A DNA stretch of 64,000 nt, taken from assembly GCA_902800365.1 (NCBI GenBank), contig CADCEF010000012.1, forward strand, positions 1 through 64,000, written 5' to 3'. The stretch comes from an uncultured Prevotella sp. (lineage in GTDB: Bacteria; Bacteroidota; Bacteroidia; Bacteroidales; Bacteroidaceae). Position 1 is the stretch's first letter, and the number at the start of each line of letters is the position of its first letter. The notes beneath the pieces are model-generated. The model saw only the letters and a list, made by a program, of their open reading frames with translations. It was not told the origin of the DNA and ran no database searches. Shown piece after piece: positions 33,974 through 43,837 of this stretch. The position numbers were made by a program, and so were the translations under genes.

Positions 33974-36900
33974 ATGAAACAATTCAGGTTAATAGACAAC
34001 GCCATTGGCTGGCTGGCATTCTTTATTGCAGCCTTTGTCTATTGTTCTACCATCGAGCCGACAGCCAGTTTCTGGGACTGTCCGGAATTTATTACCACTG
34101 GTTACAAACTTGAAATCGGTCACCCACCCGGGGCACCATTCTTCATGCTTACTGCCAACCTGTTCTCGCAGTTTACAAGCGACCCAACACAGGTGGCACG
34201 AATGGTGAACACGATGAGTGCACTGCTATCGGCAACATGTATCCTGTTCTTGTTCTGGACCATCACTCATCTTACCCGCAGACTGCTTATAAGCAACTGG
34301 GACGAGTTGACAATGCCAAAGATGGTTGCCATAGAAGCATCAGGTTTGGTTGGAGCACTGATATACACCTTCAGTGACACATTCTGGTTCTCGGCTGTTG
34401 AGGGCGAGGTTTATGCCTACTCTTCAGCATTTACAGCTGTGGTGTTCTGGCTGATACTTAAATGGGAAGACCATGCCGACGAGCCTCATAGCGATCGTTG
34501 GCTTATACTTATAATGTATATGACGGGACTCTCTATCGGAGTACACCTGCTGAACCTGCTTTGTGTACCTGCCATCGTGCTGGTTTACTACTATCGCCGA
34601 TTCCCCGATGCAAACCTGAAGGGCTCGCTCATAGCACTCGCTGTATCATTAGTGATTCTGGCTGCAGTACTTTATGGCGTAGTTCCAGGTATCATTACCG
34701 TTGGCGGATGGTTTGAGCTGTTCTTTGTAAACACTCTCGGAATGCCATTCAATACCGGTGAGATTATCTACATATTCATGTTGGTGGGTTGTGTTATCTG
34801 GGCTGTTTACGAGACTCAGACACAGAAACACTCACTGAAAATACAGAATATAGCATTCCTTGCATCGGTTGGTATGCTGGGTGTACCCTTCTACGGTTGG
34901 GGTTGGAGTGCGTTCTTCATCGGTGTTGTTGTATTGGTTGCACTCTGGTTCCTGCTTAAGTACACCAAGAACAACCAGCCACTGATTAGTGTCCGTGTAA
35001 AGAATACTATGCTGCTGTGCATGCTGATGCTTATGATCGGCTATTCAAGCTATGCACTTATTGTTATACGTTCATCGGCTAACCCACCAATGGACCAGAA
35101 CTCTCCCGAGGATATCTTTACACTCGGCGACTATCTGGGACGTGAGCAGTACGGTCAGCGCCCATTGTTCTATGGTCAGGCCTACACATCACAGGTGGCT
35201 TTAGAGCAGGAAGGAAACTACTGCAAACCTGTAATGACAAGCGGTAAGCCCGTATATCAGCGTAAGGAGAAGGCCTCGGCCGATGAGAAGGACTCTTACT
35301 TTGTAGTTCGTACAAAGGATGAATATAAGTATGCACAGAACATGCTGTTCCCACGTATGTATGATGCTGGTCATGCTGCAGCTTACGAGTCGTGGATGGG
35401 TGGTGTTGACGGCTCGCAGGTTCCTTACGATCGTTGCGGTGAGCAGATGATGGTTAAGGTGCCTAGTCAGCTGGAGAACATACGTTTCTTCCTGAGCTAT
35501 CAGTGCAACTTTATGTACTGGCGCTACTTTATGTGGAACTTTGCCGGACGCCAGAATGATATTCAGGGCAATGGTGAGCTTGAGCATGGAAACTGGCTTA
35601 CAGGATTCTCGTTCATAGACAACGCACGCCTGGGAGACCAGAGCATGCTGCCACAGGAGCTGAAGGAGAACAAGGGTCACAACGTGTTCTACTGCATGCC
35701 TCTGATTCTGGGACTGCTGGGACTCTTCTGGCAGGCTTGGTACACACGTAAGCGCAAGACTATAGTAAACGGTCAGGAGAAGACCATAGACGATCCAATA
35801 GGAATTCGTCAGTTCTGGGTTGTATTCTTCCTGTTCTTCATGACTGGTCTGGCCATTGTGGTATATCTGAACCAGACCCCAATGCAGCCACGTGAGCGCG
35901 ACTATGCTTATGCTGGTTCGTTCTACGCCTTCGCCATCTGGTGTGGTATGGGTGTAGCAGCAATAATTGACTGGATAAACCGTCAGATAAAGAAAGAGAA
36001 TCTGATTGCAGCCATCGTTATAGGCTTGGCATGTCTGATAGTACCTATCCAGATGGCTAGTCAGACTTGGGATGACCACGATCGTTCAGGTCGCTACTGT
36101 TGTCGTGACTTCGGTCAGAACTACCTGATGACACTGCAGGAAGAGGGTAATCCAATTATCTTCACAAACGGAGATAACGACACCTTCCCACTCTGGTACA
36201 ACCAGGATACAGAGGGATTCCGTACTGATGCACGAGTATGTAACCTGTCATACCTGCAGACCGACTGGTATATAGACCAGATGCGTCGCCCGGCATACAA
36301 TTCTCCATCAGTGCCCATAAGCTGGAGCAGACTGGAGTATTGTGCTGGAACAAACGAGTATGTACAGGTTGACCCATCGCTGAAGAAGCAGGTGGAGGAA
36401 CTGTATCGCCAGAATCCTGAGGAAGCCGCAAAGCAGTTTGGCGAGAAACCTTTCGAACTTAAGAACATACTTAAGTACTGGGTTCGCACTACCAACAAGG
36501 ATCTGCACGTTATCCCTACAGACACAGTATATGTAACCATCGACAAGGATGCTGTACGTAAGAGCGGAATGATGATGGCCAGCGACTCTATACCCGACCA
36601 GATGGTTATCTCGCTGAAGGGTAAGAGTGCGCTGTACAAGGGCGACCTGATGATGCTTGAGATGATTGCACAGTGCAACTGGACTCGTCCTATCTACGTA
36701 GCTACCACCGTTGGTTCAGAGAACTACATGAATCTGGGTGACAACTTTGTTCAGGAGGGACTGGCTAACCGCATAACACCATTCACAACCAACGCACCTG
36801 GTGCTAAGAACTTCGACACAGAGAAGACATATAACAATGTTATGAACAAGTTCAAGTTCGGTGGTGTAGACAAGCCAGGCATCTATCTTGATGAGACTGT

Positions 36901-37339
36901 GATGCGCATGTGTTATACCCACCGCCGCCTGTTGTCAATGCTGGCTATGAATCTTATTCATGAAGGTAAGGACAAGAAGGCCATGGAGGTACTTGACAAG
37001 TGTGAGAAGATGCTGCCAAGCTACAACATTCCTCACGACTACCAAAGCGGTTCTATGGATCTGGCACGTGCTTATGCACTTACCGGACAGACCAAGAAGG
37101 CACAGAACTTGATTGACCAGCTGTGGCGTAAATCAGCCGAGTATATGTTGTGGTACTGCTCGCTTGACGGACAGCGTTTCGAGAGCTCGCAGCAGGACTG
37201 CATACTGCATCTCTACATTCTGAACCAGGTTCTCGACCTGCAGTCGGCAGTTGACGAGAAGAAGGCTGAGGAGAAGGAGAAGCAGTTCCAGGGCATCAAC
37301 AAAATCTATACAGCTAAAGGTGGAACTTACGGACAATAA
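33974..37339 (+). CDS. DUF2723 (GT117) membrane glycosyltransferase, O-mannosyltransferase-like
   Basis: The 1121-residue protein begins with the DUF2723 domain (about 10-170): YCSTIEPTASFWDCPEFI and HPPGAPFF, whose acidic residue resembles the GT-C family catalytic DE. About 12 membrane helices lie in two blocks (to about 370 and 560-690). A large periplasmic part follows, including FTNGDNDTFPLWYNQ (about 725), and TPR-like helices near the end (about 985-1080). Bacteroidetes use such enzymes for O-glycosylation of exported proteins at D-S/T motifs. It may modify the secreted enzymes encoded here. The next gene, a polysaccharide deacetylase, starts 3 bases later. Confidence 0.9.
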   Translation: MKQFRLIDNAIGWLAFFIAAFVYCSTIEPTASFWDCPEFITTGYKLEIGHPPGAPFFMLTANLFSQFTSDPTQVARMVNTMSALLSATCILFLFWTITHLTRRLLISNWDELTMPKMVAIEASGLVGALIYTFSDTFWFSAVEGEVYAYSSAFTAVVFWLILKWEDHADEPHSDRWLILIMYMTGLSIGVHLLNLLCVPAIVLVYYYRRFPDANLKGSLIALAVSLVILAAVLYGVVPGIITVGGWFELFFVNTLGMPFNTGEIIYIFMLVGCVIWAVYETQTQKHSLKIQNIAFLASVGMLGVPFYGWGWSAFFIGVVVLVALWFLLKYTKNNQPLISVRVKNTMLLCMLMLMIGYSSYALIVIRSSANPPMDQNSPEDIFTLGDYLGREQYGQRPLFYGQAYTSQVALEQEGNYCKPVMTSGKPVYQRKEKASADEKDSYFVVRTKDEYKYAQNMLFPRMYDAGHAAAYESWMGGVDGSQVPYDRCGEQMMVKVPSQLENIRFFLSYQCNFMYWRYFMWNFAGRQNDIQGNGELEHGNWLTGFSFIDNARLGDQSMLPQELKENKGHNVFYCMPLILGLLGLFWQAWYTRKRKTIVNGQEKTIDDPIGIRQFWVVFFLFFMTGLAIVVYLNQTPMQPRERDYAYAGSFYAFAIWCGMGVAAIIDWINRQIKKENLIAAIVIGLACLIVPIQMASQTWDDHDRSGRYCCRDFGQNYLMTLQEEGNPIIFTNGDNDTFPLWYNQDTEGFRTDARVCNLSYLQTDWYIDQMRRPAYNSPSVPISWSRLEYCAGTNEYVQVDPSLKKQVEELYRQNPEEAAKQFGEKPFELKNILKYWVRTTNKDLHVIPTDTVYVTIDKDAVRKSGMMMASDSIPDQMVISLKGKSALYKGDLMMLEMIAQCNWTRPIYVATTVGSENYMNLGDNFVQEGLANRITPFTTNAPGAKNFDTEKTYNNVMNKFKFGGVDKPGIYLDETVMRMCYTHRRLLSMLAMNLIHEGKDKKAMEVLDKCEKMLPSYNIPHDYQSGSMDLARAYALTGQTKKAQNLIDQLWRKSAEYMLWYCSLDGQRFESSQQDCILHLYILNQVLDLQSAVDEKKAEEKEKQFQGINKIYTAKGGTYGQ

Positions 37340-37342
37340 GAT

Positions 37343-37954
37343 ATGTTTATAGAGCAACCGGCAATATATCTGCGCTGGCTATATCCAAGAGCATACTGGA
37401 GAATGGACCGTCACGAAAGGTCAGTATACCTGACTTTCGATGATGGTCCCATCCCAGAGGCTACGCCATTTATTCTCGACACTCTGAAAGAATTTGGCGC
37501 TAGAGCCACCTTCTTCATGGTGGGCGACAATGTGCGGAAATACCCAGAACTCTACAAACGTATTCTAGCCGAAGGTCATCAGGTGGGAAACCATACTCAC
37601 AACCATATTGGCGGACTCCGCCACTCAATTAAGGAATACAGCTATAATGTGGAAAAGGCAAATGCCTATATCCATAGCCACTATGTGCGCCCGCCCCATG
37701 GATGGATGCGCATGGCACAATATGCATGGTTAAGCCGAAAATACAAGATTGTGATGTGGGATCTTGTTACCCGTGACTACTCTAAATGGATGACTGCTGA
37801 GGATGTGGTTAATAATATAAAGAGGTACGCGCGTAATGGTTCGATTATTACATTCCACGATTCGCTTAAGAGCATAGACAAACTAAAGACCGCACTGCCA
37901 GAGAGTCTGCAGTGGCTAAAAGACCAAGGCTATAGCTTCAGAATATTTCCATAA
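37343..37954 (+). CDS. Polysaccharide deacetylase (CE4)
   Basis: The 203-residue NodB-homology enzyme has motif 1 TFDDGP (about 29), metal-binding motif 2 HTHNH (about 81), motif 3 RPPHGW, motif 4 DLVTRDYSKW and motif 5 ITFHDS, all intact. No signal peptide is evident, so a cytosolic or membrane-bound location is likely. It removes acetyl groups from N-acetylated sugars in peptidoglycan or capsule. It follows DUF2723 by 3 bases and precedes the broken GH3 gene by 19. Confidence 0.93.
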   Translation: MFIEQPAIYLRWLYPRAYWRMDRHERSVYLTFDDGPIPEATPFILDTLKEFGARATFFMVGDNVRKYPELYKRILAEGHQVGNHTHNHIGGLRHSIKEYSYNVEKANAYIHSHYVRPPHGWMRMAQYAWLSRKYKIVMWDLVTRDYSKWMTAEDVVNNIKRYARNGSIITFHDSLKSIDKLKTALPESLQWLKDQGYSFRIFP

Positions 37955-37973
37955 AACAAATTAATAAACAACA

Positions 37974-40243
37974 ATGAAAAGATTACTAACAACCTGTTTA
38001 CTTACAGCAACATTCGCAATGACAACAAATGCTCAGCCACAACTTCGCGCAGATCGCTCGGCTACGCCGCTTCTCTCGGAGAAGAATATCGACGAAGTTA
38101 TCAAGGCTATGACCCTTGAAGAGAAAGCCAAACTACTTGTTGGCGGTGCTAACAATTTCTTCGGTGCAGGTGCCGTTGTTGGCGGCGAGGCCGACCTAAG
38201 ACTTACTACGCTACAGCATTCCCAATCGGTTCGTGCCTGGCTTCTACCTGGAACACCGAACTGGTGAGCAAGGTGGGCGAGGCAATCGGAAACGAGACAA
38301 AGGAATATCGTTGCGACGTTATCTTAGGTCCTGGAATGAACCTGCATCGCAACCCTCTGTGCGGACGAAACTTTGAGTACTACTCTGAGGACCCCCTGCT
38401 TACAGGTAAGATTGCAGCAGCTTACATACAGGGCGTACAGAGTCAGGGTGCAGGTGTAAGTGCCAAGCACTTTGCCATCAACTCACAAGAAACAGATCGT
38501 ACAGCTGTTGACGAGCGAGTATCACAGCGTGCTGCACGCGAGCTCTATCTGCGTGGATTCGAGATTGCAGTGCGCGAGAGTAATCCTTGGACCATCATGG
38601 CATCGTATAACCAGGTGAACGGTGAGTACTCTATGGGTAATCACGACCTGCTGACCAAGATTCTGCGTGAGGACTGGGGATATAAGGGTATCGTGATGAC
38701 AGACTGGATTGGTATCCGCCAGGGACTTACCACATCCAGCGAGGTTCATGCAGGTAACGACCTTATGGAACCAGGACAGCCTGCACAGATTCAGGAGATT
38801 ATTGATGCCGTAAAGAACGGAAAGCTCGACATTGCCGATGTTGACCGTAATGTTCGCCGCATGCTTGAGTATATCGTTAAGACTCCTAGCTTCCACAAAT
38901 ATCCAGCATCTAACAACCCTGACTTCAAGGCTCATGCAGCCATCACACGTCAGAGTGCTGCCGAGGGTATTGTTATGCTTAAGAACAACGGAGCTCTGCC
39001 TTGGAAGAACGGTGCTGTTAAGACCGTTGCCTTGTTTGGTGAGAACTCATACGACTTCCTGAGCGGTGGAACAGGTTCTGGTTGCGTTCACCCACCATAC
39101 GTGGTTGACATGCTCGAAGGACTGAAGAATGCAGGCATCAGCTCATCGGCTACTCTTACCGACATCTATCGCAAATACATAGAGTTTGCCCGCGTAAAGT
39201 TCCAGGCAGAACGTCATCCTGCGAAATGGTTCCAGACAGAGATGATGGGCCAGCAGAAGTATCCCGAAATATCTATCGCACCTATCGCCATCAACAAGGA
39301 GATACAGGCTGCTGATGCAGCAATCATCACAATCGGACGTCAGGCTGGTGAGGGTATCGATCGTGATATCGACACAGAGTTCAACCTGATTCCCGAGGAG
39401 CGTAATCTGATTGTTGACGTATGTAACGCATTCCACTCAGTTGGTAAGCCGGTAATCGTAATCATCAACTCTGGTAGTGTTATCGAGACTGCTTCATGGA
39501 GCGGATATCCCGATGCTATCCTGTGTGCATGGCAGCCAGGAATGGAAGGTGGTAACTCTATCGCCGATCTGCTTACAGGTAAGGTAAACCCATCAGGTAA
39601 GCTCACTATGACTTGGCCTATCGCTGCCACCGATCATGCATCAACAAAGAACTTCCCAGGAAGTATTGATGACTATACATTCAAGATGATGGTTGGTAAC
39701 AAGATGCAGATTCCCGGACATGCTTACACAAATCATGAAGAGGATATCTACGTGGGATATCGTTACTTCGACACCTTCAATAAGAACGTTGCTTACCCAT
39801 TCGGTTATGGTTTGAGCTACACTACATTTGCATTCTCAAAGCCTGTAGTAAAGGCTAAGGGCAAGGATGCTGTTGAGGTTAGCATCACAGTAAAGAACAC
39901 CGGTAAGGTTAGCGGTAAGGAGGTTGCACAGGTTTATGTTCAGGCTCCAGAAGGAAAGTTGGAAAAGCCATGTCAGGAGTTGAAGGCATTTGCCAAGACC
40001 CGCGAACTTCAGCCAGGCGAGAGTCAGGTTCTTACAATGACAATCCCTGTACGCGATCTGGCAAGCTTTGACGAGGCAGGTAGTCAGTGGATTACAGAAG
40101 CTGGTACATACACCTTCCGTATCGGTAACAGCAGCCGCGACATAGCAGCTACAGCAACACTTAAGATTGCTGAATATACAGAAAAAACAACTAATGCCCT
40201 TGCTCCTAAGCAGAAACTGAATCTGCTTAAGAAGGGCAAGTAA
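37974..40243 (+). pseudogene. Glycoside hydrolase family 3, broken by internal deletion with frameshift
   Basis: A secreted GH3 beta-glycosidase (signal peptide to residue 20, MKRLLTTCLLTATFAMTTNA). Frame 1 runs 37974-38267 and ends in frameshifted sequence. Frame 2 carries the rest to 40243 (YATAFPIGSCLASTWN onward). The break lies at about 38185-38196: the sequence jumps from FFGAGAVVGGEA straight to PKTYY. I estimate about 35-45 residues are gone, including the DGPAGLR segment with a substrate-binding Asp. The deletion length is 1 modulo 3. Downstream motifs are intact: SAKHFAINSQETDR, nucleophile Asp in IVMTDWIG and a C-terminal fibronectin-III-like domain. The GTG at 38264 is not a plausible start. 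Either a true pseudogene or an assembly or sequencing error. Confidence 0.85.
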
Positions 40244-40245
40244 AT

Positions 40246-40740
40246 CTATTTAAATGAATCCTCAGCCTCAGCATCTGTAGTAAGGATGTCGGCAATGGGC
40301 AACTGGCGGTCAATCGCTGTATGGAATGAAATCAGCGTTTGACTGCTAGAAAGCCCAAGGGGCTGAAGCTTATCGTGAATAATCGTCAACAGATGATGAT
40401 TATTACGGGCATACAACTTGATAAACATATCAAAGTTACCTGTTGTATAATGACACTCCACAACCTCTGGGATCTGCTTTAACTTATCCAACACCTCGTC
40501 AAAGCGTGCAGGATCCTTAAGATTCAATCCGATATAAGCACATGTCTCATAACCTATCTTCTCGGGTTCAATAAGGAACTGCGATCCTTTAAGCACACCC
40601 AGACTATTCAACTTCTGAATACGCTGGTGGATGGCAGCACCACTCACATTACATGCACGTGCCACTTCAAGAAAAGGAATGCGGGCATCGGCGGCTATCA
40701 GACTAAGTATCTGTCTGTCGAGTTCGTCAATTTTTACCAT
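40246..40740 (-). CDS. Lrp/AsnC-family transcriptional regulator
   Basis: The 164-residue protein has an N-terminal winged helix-turn-helix (about 1-60, LDRQILSLIAADARIPFLEVARACNVSG) and a RAM/AsnC effector domain (about 65-150) that binds amino acids and makes dimers or octamers. In Bacteroidetes such proteins respond to amino-acid supply. It lies 8 bases after the second exbD gene, so it is probably the last gene of the exb operon. It converges with the GH3 remnant, leaving 2 bases between stops. Confidence 0.9.
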   Translation of the reverse strand: MVKIDELDRQILSLIAADARIPFLEVARACNVSGAAIHQRIQKLNSLGVLKGSQFLIEPEKIGYETCAYIGLNLKDPARFDEVLDKLKQIPEVVECHYTTGNFDMFIKLYARNNHHLLTIIHDKLQPLGLSSSQTLISFHTAIDRQLPIADILTTDAEAEDSFK

Positions 40741-40748
40741 AATAGCAG

Positions 40749-41225
40749 TTATTTTTTGATTTCAGTTGCACTATAATTTATCTTCAGGGCATAAGCCTGT
40801 TGCAGGTTTCGCTTCACCTCGCTTACAAGCCCCATTGGCGCCTTGCGGTCTACACGCAGTGATACGGTAAGGCGTGACTGGTTCTCAGCACTCAAACCGC
40901 CTCGTATCTGTTCTATCAGAGCAGGGATATCTTTAGGATTGACAATATCGCCATTAAGCTGAACAGCCCAACGACCTGCTTCACTCCTACTCTCCTTGCC
41001 TCCTTCTCTACCAATATATATGTTCACCACAGCCTGCTTGTTGGCTAGTTTCTGAACCTCAACACCCTGAGGCACCTGCAGGCGCACCTTAACCTCATCG
41101 CTACGCATATGTGTAACAATCATAAAGAAGAAAAGGACAGTGAAAATCAGGTCGGGCATTGATGCCACATTTAGCGATGGCACACTCTTGCGACTCTGAT
41201 GGAACATACTCTTCATCGGTCTCAT
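40749..41225 (-). CDS. exbD: ExbD/TolR-family transport protein (second copy)
   Basis: The 158-residue protein has the N-terminal ExbD signature: VASMPDLIFTVLFFFMIVTHM, a single membrane helix with an Asp that carries protons. The periplasmic domain follows. It couples proton motive force, via ExbB, to TonB. It overlaps the other exbD by 4 bases. Two tandem ExbD copies in one operon are common in Bacteroidetes and probably form a heteromer. Confidence 0.9.
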   Translation of the reverse strand: MRPMKSMFHQSRKSVPSLNVASMPDLIFTVLFFFMIVTHMRSDEVKVRLQVPQGVEVQKLANKQAVVNIYIGREGGKESRSEAGRWAVQLNGDIVNPKDIPALIEQIRGGLSAENQSRLTVSLRVDRKAPMGLVSEVKRNLQQAYALKINYSATEIKK

Positions 41226-41743
41226 TGTGCACCTCCTTCCTTAATAGACGACTCGCTAATACGCTGCGGGTAATACTCGTTAAGAGCAGTCTTCTCATCG
41301 TTGGTACATGCTGCATAGCTATGGCCGTAATGCTTCTTGGCATATTCCTCGCGCAACTCCTGGTATGCGCTTACTATAGCATCTTGCATCTGGAAATAAG
41401 CCTCGTAAGTTGTAGCAGGATCGGCCTGTATAGATATCACATGTCCTGTGCGGTTAACAAATGCCAGCGAGTGAACCTCGGCAGTAAGCTGTTGATAGGT
41501 AACAGTCTTACCATCGCATGTCAGCTGGTTATTTGCATCCAGCTTCACCTGCATCACATTGTCGCGATTGATGTCTTTCGGCTGTTCTTGCTCCAATGGT
41601 GGTGGAGCCATCTGGCGCAATAATCCCTTCTCCGTGTCCATCGATGATGTCACGAGGAAGAAAATCAACAGCATAAACGATATGTCGGCTGTAGATGTGG
41701 TATTCAGCTCCGGAATCTGCTGACGATAGCGCTTACGAAACAT
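41222..41743 (-). CDS. exbD: ExbD/TolR-family transport protein (first copy)
   Basis: The 173-residue ExbD protein starts MFRKRYRQQIPELNTTSTADISFMLLIFFLVTSSM: cytosolic basic leader, then the membrane helix with Asp in the ADISFML motif. The periplasmic domain is longer than in the second copy. Its start overlaps the small membrane protein upstream by 40 bases, more than is usual, but the ATG at 41743 is needed for the conserved leader. It ends overlapping the second copy by 4 bases. Confidence 0.9.
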   Translation of the reverse strand: MFRKRYRQQIPELNTTSTADISFMLLIFFLVTSSMDTEKGLLRQMAPPPLEQEQPKDINRDNVMQVKLDANNQLTCDGKTVTYQQLTAEVHSLAFVNRTGHVISIQADPATTYEAYFQMQDAIVSAYQELREEYAKKHYGHSYAACTNDEKTALNEYYPQRISESSIKEGGAQ

Positions 41744-42063
41744 CCGATAATCAATATAATAGAGGTGTAGATAAACATATCAGCGACACGCAGCCAGAAC
41801 GTGTCGGTAAGCAGTTGACCATTGGTCATTATAGGCTTAGTAGATGCAAGTGCGAAGGTGACTGCCATACACAGAACAAAGCCGATGGCCACAATCCACC
41901 CGATTTTACCAGCGGGAACACCATTCACCACATCATCGCCCTTTCTGCGGAATCGCAATCCATGCCATACAGAATAGGCTGTGGCTAGGATGGCAACAGC
42001 AAGAGCCAGGTACATTAGTCCCAGCATCACATCAGCTATGGCAGGCGAAATGAAGTTATTCAT
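41704..42063 (-). CDS. Small membrane protein in the exb operon
   Basis: The 119-residue protein has three predicted membrane helices (about 10-35, 52-72 and 90-112: SPAIADVMLGLMYLALAVAILATAYSVW, IGWIVAIGFVLCMAVTFALA, MFIYTSIILIIGCFVSAIVS). No enzymatic motif. Proteins of this kind sit between exbB and exbD in many Bacteroidetes; a role in the motor complex is plausible but unproven. It starts 2 bases after exbB ends and overlaps exbD by 40 bases. Confidence 0.85.
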   Translation of the reverse strand: MNNFISPAIADVMLGLMYLALAVAILATAYSVWHGLRFRRKGDDVVNGVPAGKIGWIVAIGFVLCMAVTFALASTKPIMTNGQLLTDTFWLRVADMFIYTSIILIIGCFVSAIVSRFRS

Positions 42064-42065
42064 AA

Positions 42066-42884
42066 CTATTCACTCTTCATTTTATACTCGCTAATCATAT
42101 CAAGCAGCATGATAGCAGCCTCTTCCATCTGAGCTGTCAGGCGCTCAATCTTAGAGAGGATATAGCTGTAGAACAGTTGCAGAACCAACGCTACTACAAT
42201 ACCGAAGATAGTGGTAATAAGTGCCACCTTCATACCCTGGGCAACTACAGTAGGACCAATATCGCCAACAATCTGGATCTGGTCGAACGCCATTACCATA
42301 CCTATAACAGTACCAAGGAATCCAAGTGAAGGTGCCATAGCGATGAACAGCTTAATCCACGAGCATCCCTTCTCAAGATTAGCAGTCTGCAATCCGCCAA
42401 AGTTTGTGATACTACGCTCGATGGCATCCATTGGCTGCTTGATGTGCAAGAGACCCTGATAGCATACCGATGCCACAGGTCCGCGGGTATTGCGGCAAAG
42501 CGTTTTAGCCCCCTCAACATCGTTTGCCTTTAGTTTCTGCTCAATGTCGCTCATCAACTGGTGAGTCTTAATCTCAGACAGTGTGAGATAGATGATACGC
42601 TCTATACAGAAAGCAAGTCCAAGTACGAGTGCCAATGCCACAAGTGACATAAATGCCACGTTACCATCAACAAACTTAGTCTTAAGCTGCTTGTGTAATC
42701 CACCTTCGGCCTCATCGCCTGCAAGTTCATCGATATCTTCGGCCATCACAGCCATCGAGTCAACATCAGCAGTGATAACAGTTGTGTCGGTTATTGCCAC
42801 AGAGTCAACCTTGTTCTGGGCAACACTGGTTTGCACTATGGTTAGCAAACCTATCAGTGAAAATAGAAAAAACAGTCGTTTCAT
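42066..42884 (-). CDS. exbB: ExbB/TolQ/MotA proton-channel protein
   Basis: The 272-residue protein has a cleavable or anchor N-terminal helix, an acidic linker (about 25-70, EDIDELAGDEAEGG), then the ExbB fold. Helices lie at about 78-100, 165-190 and 210-235, with GFLGTVIGMVMAFDQI and GMKVALITTIFGIVVALVLQLFYSY, the conserved proton-path region. It works with the two ExbD proteins and with TonB (44818-45513) to energise outer-membrane receptors. It is preceded by tRNA-Ser, 18 bases upstream, with which it may share a transcript. Confidence 0.93.
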   Translation of the reverse strand: MKRLFFLFSLIGLLTIVQTSVAQNKVDSVAITDTTVITADVDSMAVMAEDIDELAGDEAEGGLHKQLKTKFVDGNVAFMSLVALALVLGLAFCIERIIYLTLSEIKTHQLMSDIEQKLKANDVEGAKTLCRNTRGPVASVCYQGLLHIKQPMDAIERSITNFGGLQTANLEKGCSWIKLFIAMAPSLGFLGTVIGMVMAFDQIQIVGDIGPTVVAQGMKVALITTIFGIVVALVLQLFYSYILSKIERLTAQMEEAAIMLLDMISEYKMKSE

Positions 42885-42902
42885 ATTTTTATGTAAGTTG
42901 TG

Positions 42903-42990
42903 CGGAGAGAACAGGATTCGAACCTGCGAACCGGTTTTGCCGGTTACACGCTTTCCAGGCGTGCCTCTTCAACCACTCGAGCACCTCTCC
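42903..42990 (-). tRNA. tRNA-Ser (anticodon GGA)
   Basis: The minus-strand sequence starts GGAGAGGTGCTCGAGTGG and ends GTTCGAATCC-TGTTCTCTCCG. It has a 7-bp acceptor stem with one G-U pair. The anticodon loop CTGGAAA gives GGA. A long variable arm (AACCGGCAAAACCGGTT) is typical of serine tRNA. CCA is not encoded. It uses a TAnnTTTG promoter 17-24 bases upstream. Confidence 0.97.
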
Positions 42991-43006
42991 TTTTGTTTAG
43001 TGGATG

Positions 43007-43014
43007 CAAAGTTA
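43007..43014 (-). promoter_or_regulatory. -7 element of the tRNA-Ser gene
   Basis: TAACTTTG on the minus strand, 17 bases before the mature tRNA 5' end, matches TAnnTTTG. It may also drive exbB. Confidence 0.65.
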
Positions 43015-43063
43015 GCGTTATTAATTGATATTTTATAATCGACAATTGATAATTTAATATTCT

Positions 43064-43837
43064 TTAAAGTATAATTCCGAGCACTCGTGCCACATTCTCA
43101 TTTGTCTTCTGCGCCACCTCTTCGTCGCTCACTCCGTAGGCCTCAGCAAGGCGCTTCAAAACATATGCCACAAAGGCAGGTTCATTTCTCTCGCCACGCT
43201 TTGGCACAGGCGCCATATAAGGTGCATCGGTCTCAAGTACGATACGATCCAGAGGCACTACCGCAGGCAGAACTTCTGGCAGGTGCGACTTCTTGAAAGT
43301 AGAAACGCCACCTATTCCCAGAACGAACTTGTCGAACTGTAATAGTTCTGCAGCCTCGTGCTCGTTACCTGTAAAACAGTGAAACACTCCACCGGGCAGG
43401 TCATTCTGGTATTTTTTTATTATCGACACCATCTCGTTCTGAGCCTTACGACAATGAATCATCAGCGGCAGTTGGAACTCTACAGCCCAACGCACCTGCT
43501 CTTCGAAAGCCTCCAGCTGTTCTTTCTCGAATTCCCGACTCCAATAATAGTCAAGCCCGACCTCGCCCACTGCTTTAACTGCATGCAGAGCTGGCTTTAT
43601 GGCAGACAGCACCTCCTTCCAATCAGACTTCACATCCTCAGGATGGAGACCGAGCATCGGATAGCAGTAGTTAGGATATCGGCGGCAAAGCTCCAGAACC
43701 GTCTCGCACGATTCCAGATTTATCCCTGGCACACCAATAGCAGCAACCCCAGCCTCGCGGGCTCGGGTTACTACGGCATCGAGATCATCGCGGAACTCTT
43801 CGCCATCCAAATGACAATGTGTATCTATAAACTGCAT
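43064..43837 (-). CDS. TatD-family metal-dependent deoxyribonuclease
   Basis: The 257-residue TIM-barrel hydrolase begins MQFIDTHCHLDGEEF (metal-binding HxH). The metal Glu (VGEVGLDYYW), a metal His (IHCRKAQ and HCFTGNEHEA) and LETDAPYMAP are visible, completing the family site. TatD proteins act on DNA ends and in proofreading of D-tyrosyl tRNA relatives; the exact substrate here is unknown. It overlaps the prenyl synthase by 1 base (TAATG), so they are coupled. Confidence 0.93.
   Translation of the reverse strand: MQFIDTHCHLDGEEFRDDLDAVVTRAREAGVAAIGVPGINLESCETVLELCRRYPNYCYPMLGLHPEDVKSDWKEVLSAIKPALHAVKAVGEVGLDYYWSREFEKEQLEAFEEQVRWAVEFQLPLMIHCRKAQNEMVSIIKKYQNDLPGGVFHCFTGNEHEAAELLQFDKFVLGIGGVSTFKKSHLPEVLPAVVPLDRIVLETDAPYMAPVPKRGERNEPAFVAYVLKRLAEAYGVSDEEVAQKTNENVARVLGIIL

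Noticed and set aside
35201-36079. A 292-codon minus-strand open frame opposite DUF2723
   Set aside because: Antisense shadow of a well-matched membrane glycosyltransferase; no start context or protein family.
38264-40243. A separate GH3 gene starting at GTG 38264
   Set aside because: The GTG lies within conserved GH3 sequence, and the N-terminal part with signal peptide sits just upstream in another frame.
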